This document shows, piece by piece, positions 30,768 to 35,216 of a stretch of DNA of 35,216 nt (the stretch's first letter is position 1; each line of letters starts with the position of its first letter). The notes under the pieces were generated by a model. It worked only from the letters and a program-made list of their open reading frames with translations. It was not told the origin of the DNA and did not search any database. The position numbers and the translations under genes were made by a program. The stretch is from contig JAGFIQ010000069.1 of the NCBI GenBank assembly GCA_024103495.1, positions 1-35,216 of the forward strand, given 5' to 3'. The stretch comes from Aridibacter famidurans. GTDB lineage: Bacteria; Acidobacteriota; Blastocatellia; Pyrinomonadales; Pyrinomonadaceae.

Positions 30768-31205
30768 TCAGTACGCGTTCGGCGCGGCCTTTTCCATCCA
30801 TCTTTCGGGATGTTTCAAGCCCGTAAACCCATACTTTTCATAGAGCTTGTGAGCGTCCCGGGTCGCGAGCACCCACCTTCTGAAGCCCTGCAGATCGGGG
30901 TGAGAAATGATGACCTCCATAAGCCATTTCCCCAACGCTTTGCCCTGGTGTGACGGAAGCACGAAAACATCGCCCAGGTATGCGAATGTCGCGAGATCGG
31001 TAACCACCCTGGCGAATCCGATCTGCTCGGGGCCTTCGTAGAGGCCGAAACAGATCGAGTTCTCGATCGCGGCGACGGTCTGCTCGCGGGTCCGTTCGCG
31101 AGCCCAGTACGATTCTTCTTTCAGGTAGCTGTGAATGACTTCGATCTGAAGCCGCTCACGGTCGGTCGAGATCGTGTAGCCGACCTTATTCCATTCCATC
31201 TTCAT
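30768..31205 (-). CDS. GNAT family N-acetyltransferase, 145 aa
   Basis: A GCN5-related acetyltransferase moving an acetyl group from acetyl-CoA to an unknown amine. The acetyl-CoA-binding motif A is VFVLPSHQGKALGKWLMEVI (about 80-99), with Q-x-x-G-x-A replacing the common Q-x-x-G-x-G. The preceding strand GFARVVTDLATFAYLGD and the C-terminal KLYEKYGFTGL are standard GNAT features. Length is normal for a single domain. The substrate cannot be predicted. Two ATGs (31205, 31199) are possible. A GCCCG/CGGGC hairpin about 20 bp after the stop has no U run. Confidence 0.88.
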   Translation of the reverse strand: MKMEWNKVGYTISTDRERLQIEVIHSYLKEESYWARERTREQTVAAIENSICFGLYEGPEQIGFARVVTDLATFAYLGDVFVLPSHQGKALGKWLMEVIISHPDLQGFRRWVLATRDAHKLYEKYGFTGLKHPERWMEKAAPNAY

Positions 31206-31250
31206 GGGGATTCACCACAGAGATCACGGAGAATCTTTGAGAATTTTAAC

Positions 31251-31381
31251 GCGAAGGTCGCGAAGGACGCTAAGCCATTTCGGGCATGTGTCGGTGAAAA
31301 ACTTGAACCGTCTCAAGTACGAGGGCAATTCTACAAGATGGCAGAAGAGGATCTTCCTTAGCGTCCTTGGCGACCTTTGCG
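31251..31381. repeat. Inverted-arm repeat element 4 (GCGAAGG...CGCTAAG)
   Basis: Arms 31251-31274 and 31357-31381 are inverted copies with two mismatches in 24 bp around about 80 bp of unique sequence. Compared with elements 1-3 the arms are placed inside-out. CACAGAGATCACGGAG precedes it. No gene is seen in 31206-31421. Confidence 0.75.
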
Positions 31382-31421
31382 TTTGAAAAATCCCTTAGTT
31401 ACTAGCGGTTAGATCCTCACT

Positions 31422-32750
<1,329 letters not shown>

Positions 32751-32756
32751 AAGGAG

Positions 32757-32943
32757 GTGTCAGCAGCCCAAGCGTCAGCACGGGCGTGAATCGTGATCCG
32801 TGTCAGTAGCCCAAGCGTCAGCGCGGGAGTAATTCGTGTCAGTAGCCCAAGCGTCAGCGCGGGCGTAATTCGTGTCAGTAGCCCAGGCGTCAGCGCGGGC
32901 GTAAATCGTGTCAGTAGCCCAGGCGGCAGCGCGGGCGTAAATC
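32757..32943 (+). repeat. Five-unit REP hairpin array, 36-bp period
   Basis: Units start at 32757, 32800, 32836, 32872 and 32908. The first is followed by a 7-bp insertion; the others are exactly 36 bp. The core GTAGCCCAAGCGTCAGCGCG continues GGCGTAA. GTAG (GCAG in the first) is the foot, GCCC/GGGC the outer stem, AA a bulge, GCG/CGC the inner stem and TCAG the loop. That is the textbook REP layout. There are no spacers, so it is not CRISPR. Confidence 0.88.
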
Positions 32944-32971
32944 GTGTCAGCTAAATTTACCCCTTACCTTT

Positions 32972-33026
32972 CCCAAAAACAAAAGCGGGCGCCCAAAAAC
33001 AAAAGATCCGGCGGAATCACCGGATC
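32972..33026 (-). terminator. Intrinsic terminator after the 33051 gene
   Basis: Stem GATCCGG (33005-33011) pairs with CCGGATC (33020-33026), with TTTTGTTTTT following on the minus strand. The tract CCCAAAAACAAAAG is duplicated (32972-32985 and 32992-33005), doubling the T-rich tail. Confidence 0.78.
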
Positions 33027-33050
33027 ATTCCCTTAAATCCATCGGTCGCA

Positions 33051-33581
33051 TCACTCAAACGTCACGATAACAACGTTCGAGACCGATTCCCTGTATTTCG
33101 GTTTCTTCGATCCGCCCGGCCCTTCGACAAATCCGTCCGGGATCTTCACATCGGCATACAGAAAGATACTGGTCCGGGGCACTCCCGAGAGGTCCGTCTT
33201 GAAGTAGCTGGCCGACCCCCTTCTATACGGCCCGAGAATCCACTGAAGGTCTGACAAGGGCACTGCGACTTCAAGCGAACGGTTTTCCGGAATCCGCGCC
33301 TTTGGTATCTCAAGGGTCGCGAAGTAAAGCGTCGAGTCAAGACAGGAAGGATTTGACGGCTGGCAGGCCGAGAAATAGATGTTCAGTTCCGGAAGCGTGG
33401 AAGTGTCGAGATGATCGGGTGAGCGGTTCACGATCTTCGCAGTCGCCGAAGCCTCCTTGCGGTCGATCCGCGACGAGGTCCCGTCGAGCGTCAGGACGAC
33501 GTCGAACCTTCTCTCCTGCGCCGCGGCCGTCAACACGAAAAGGCAAATCACCGCGATTGCTGCCAGGCCAATATACTTCAT
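33051..33581 (-). CDS. Small exported orphan protein, 176 aa
   Basis: No family is recognised. A signal peptide (MKYIGLAAIAVICLFVLTAA, cut near AAA before QER) exports it. The mature part looks all-beta (RFDVVLTLDG, ATAKIVNRS, LEVAVPLSDLQW, SIFLYADVKIP) with a cysteine pair ACQPSNPSC that may close a loop. The ATG overlaps the TGA of the upstream CNNM/CorC gene as ATGA, so translation is likely coupled and the protein may serve the same membrane process. A terminator follows within 30 bp, which makes this the last gene of a two-gene operon. Confidence 0.78.
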   Translation of the reverse strand: MKYIGLAAIAVICLFVLTAAAQERRFDVVLTLDGTSSRIDRKEASATAKIVNRSPDHLDTSTLPELNIYFSACQPSNPSCLDSTLYFATLEIPKARIPENRSLEVAVPLSDLQWILGPYRRGSASYFKTDLSGVPRTSIFLYADVKIPDGFVEGPGGSKKPKYRESVSNVVIVTFE

Positions 33582-34972
33582 ACAGCCACCTTCTCCATCT
33601 TCACACGCGTGATCCTCCTGCGGTCCACCTCCTGAACCACGAATTCGTGCCCATTGAACTTCACGCGCTCGCCTTCCGTGAGGACCTGGCCCGCTTCGGC
33701 CATAAGAAATCCCGCGATCGTCGTGTACCCCTCGGAAACAGGCACATTCAGCCCGAGCTTCTTGTTGAGATCCCGAACCGCGAGACCCCCGTCGAGGAGG
33801 TACGATCCGTCCTTTTGTTCATAGATCTGTTCCGCGACCTCTTCGTCGTATTCGTCCGCAATCTCCCCGACGATCTCCTCGAGCAGGTCTTCGAGAGTGA
33901 TTATGCCCTCGACGCCGCCGTGTTCATCGACCACGAAACCAAAGTGGAACTTCTCGGTCTGCATCTTCCGCAGCACGTCCTCGAGCCGTGCGGTATCTAC
34001 GACGTATACAGGTCGGCGGAGGATCTTCTCTATCCGGAATGCCTCCGGATTCAGGAGATAGCTCATCACGTCCTTGCTGTGGATGACGCCCGCGATGTCG
34101 TCGAGCGATTCGCGAAAGACAGGAAAGCGCGAGAATCCGCTTTCGCGGAACGCCTCGGCTATCTCGTTCAGGTCGTACGTGACGGGGATCGCAAAGATCT
34201 CGGTCCTGGGAACCATCGCCTCGCGGACGGTCGTCTCCGAGAACTCGAAGACCTGGTGGATCAGCTTCTGTTCTTCCTCGTTCAGGTGGCCGCTCTTCTT
34301 CGAGATGTCGATCAGGTGCCGGATCTCTTCCTCCGAATATACCGAACCCTCTTCGCCCGTGGGATGAAGTCCCAACAGCCGGACCGTCTTGGCGCCCGTC
34401 CAGTAAAGGAGACGAATCGGGTAATAAAACGTCTTGTAGAAGATCTGGATCGGAAGCGCGATCGCGAGCGCGACCTTTTCAGTGACCTCCAGCGCTATGG
34501 TCTTTGGGGCAAGCTCGCCCAGCACGATGAGTACAAAAGTGATGATCGAAAATGCCACGACGAACGAGATCGTCTGAAGTACGGCACCGGAAACCAGGAA
34601 CGATGCGCCGGTAAGATTGCCTATGCCGATGATCAGGGGCTCCAGGAACATCGCCACCGCAGGCTCTCCGACCCAACCGAGACCAAGCGAGAACATCGTG
34701 ACGCCGAGCTGGGTTGCCGAGATGTACTCGTTAAGATTGTTCAGACACTCCAGGAGGCGCTCCGCGGCCCGGCTGCCTTCGGCCGCAAGCGATTCGATCC
34801 GCGATTTCCTGACCGCGACAAGCGCGAATTCGGACGCAACGAAAAACCCGTTGCCCAACACAAGGGCTAACACGAGCAGGATGTTCAGGAAAACGGAAGA
34901 CAGGCTGAAAGATGCCGGATCCGCAGCCGCTTCGGCGAGCAGAATGAAGGATAAACTGGCAGGGTCGTCCAT
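33578..34972 (-). CDS. CNNM/CorC-family membrane transporter (DUF21, CBS pair, CorC_HlyC)
   Basis: An inner-membrane protein of the CNNM/HlyC-CorC group, linked to Mg2+ (or Co2+) export or resistance; the name 'hemolysin' is historical. It has 464 aa. The DUF21 domain with three to four membrane helices (about 28-205) includes GNGFFVASEFALVAVRKSR and the GELAPKTIAL motif. A CBS pair follows (about 248-370), with VPRTEIFAIP at the start of the first and DEHGGVEGIITLEDLLEEIVG in the second. The C-terminal CorC_HlyC domain (about 385-462) ends the protein. The order and length are normal. The ATG at 34972 has only a weak ribosome site. It heads a two-gene unit with the exported protein at 33051. 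Confidence 0.94.
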   Translation of the reverse strand: MDDPASLSFILLAEAAADPASFSLSSVFLNILLVLALVLGNGFFVASEFALVAVRKSRIESLAAEGSRAAERLLECLNNLNEYISATQLGVTMFSLGLGWVGEPAVAMFLEPLIIGIGNLTGASFLVSGAVLQTISFVVAFSIITFVLIVLGELAPKTIALEVTEKVALAIALPIQIFYKTFYYPIRLLYWTGAKTVRLLGLHPTGEEGSVYSEEEIRHLIDISKKSGHLNEEEQKLIHQVFEFSETTVREAMVPRTEIFAIPVTYDLNEIAEAFRESGFSRFPVFRESLDDIAGVIHSKDVMSYLLNPEAFRIEKILRRPVYVVDTARLEDVLRKMQTEKFHFGFVVDEHGGVEGIITLEDLLEEIVGEIADEYDEEVAEQIYEQKDGSYLLDGGLAVRDLNKKLGLNVPVSEGYTTIAGFLMAEAGQVLTEGERVKFNGHEFVVQEVDRRRITRVKMEKVAV

Positions 34973-35095
34973 TGCTGATCAGATCGAATGCCGTCCGATG
35001 ACGGTGGAGCGCGATGATGTTTAGGGTGTCCAGGGCGCTCCGATCAATAAGGGCAGATTATAGCACGGGAGCAGTCGGACTGAGGACTGAGGAAT

Positions 35096-35125
35096 CGGAA
35101 CCCGGAGCGCGAGCGACGGGCGTAA
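35096..35125 (+). repeat. REP-like hairpin, family A
   Basis: A 30-bp family A copy. It is preceded by GGACTGAGGACTGAG (about 35076-35090), the same pairing of simple repeat and REP as downstream of uvrC. Confidence 0.8.
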
Positions 35126-35128
35126 CCA

Positions 35129-35212
35129 GGTCTGAGGTCTGAGGTCTGAGGTCTGAGGTCTGAGGTCTGAGGTCTGAGGTCTGAGGTCTGAGGTCTGAGG
35201 TCTGAGGTCTGA
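35129..35212. repeat. 7-bp GGTCTGA tandem array, 12 perfect copies
   Basis: Twelve identical GGTCTGA units run to the window edge, where GGAC breaks the phase. The true length is unknown because the window ends here. Confidence 0.92.
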
Positions 35213-35216
35213 GGAC

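Noticed and set aside
32757..32943. Possible CRISPR array
   Set aside because: The units abut with no variable spacers, and no cas genes are in the window.
33302..34870. 522-codon plus-strand frame
   Set aside because: It lies antisense to the well-supported CNNM/CorC gene and its overlapping neighbour. It has charged, low-complexity content with no domain; it is a GC-rich shadow frame.

Overview
The window is a GC-rich bacterial chromosome segment of about 35 kb, mostly housekeeping genes separated by repeat-filled intergenic gaps. I infer an acidobacterium, probably of the Blastocatellia/Pyrinomonadaceae type. The reasons are the gene set (Clp ATPase without a middle domain, Rne/Rng ribonuclease with a large insert, 5'-nuclease-less DNA polymerase I, many Sec-exported orphan proteins, TPR, TonB-like and YCF48-like proteins) and the gap sequences of the type 'CGCTAAGCCGCAAAG'. 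No rRNA, tRNA or taxonomic marker was available to prove it.

Layout. 1-4864: simple-sequence array, exported orphan genes, a KefB-like CPA2 antiporter and a small membrane protein. 4865-12111: DNA and RNA maintenance, with uvrC (-), a Sua5-type tsaC (+), an SbcC/Rad50-like ATPase (+), a low-GC small membrane protein and rnhA. 12403-19090: a YCF48-like beta-propeller protein (+), then a minus-strand cluster reading TPR protein, era, prmA. 19173-20517: an orphan and a CdsZ-like zinc-ribbon coiled-coil protein. 20837-25766: divergent 3'-5' exonuclease/DNA polymerase (-) and Rne/Rng ribonuclease (+), the latter behind a roughly 370-nt structured leader. 25853-26683: a Y1 (HUH) transposase gene boxed by inverted REP-like hairpins. 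26757-31205: two exported proteins (one with two TonB_C-like halves), a ClpA-type unfoldase with a clear terminator, and a GNAT acetyltransferase. 31422-34972: enolase behind a five-unit REP array, then a CNNM/CorC-type transporter overlapping a small exported protein by 4 bp.

The most distinctive feature is the intergenic DNA. Hairpin repeats with a TAG-type foot and compensatory changes in their stems recur throughout. Three copies plus accessory palindromes surround the single Y1 transposase gene, as expected for a RAYT/REP system. Other repeats are inverted-arm elements of about 130 bp and short arrays starting at, or directly after, stop codons. Several repeats have entered coding ends: the last residues of the SbcC-like protein are REP-encoded, and the N terminus of the YCF48-like protein runs through two repeats.

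The second distinctive feature is the Rne/Rng protein. It has no C-terminal scaffold but carries about 390 charged, disordered residues inside its S1 domain, as if the RNase E scaffold had been relocated.
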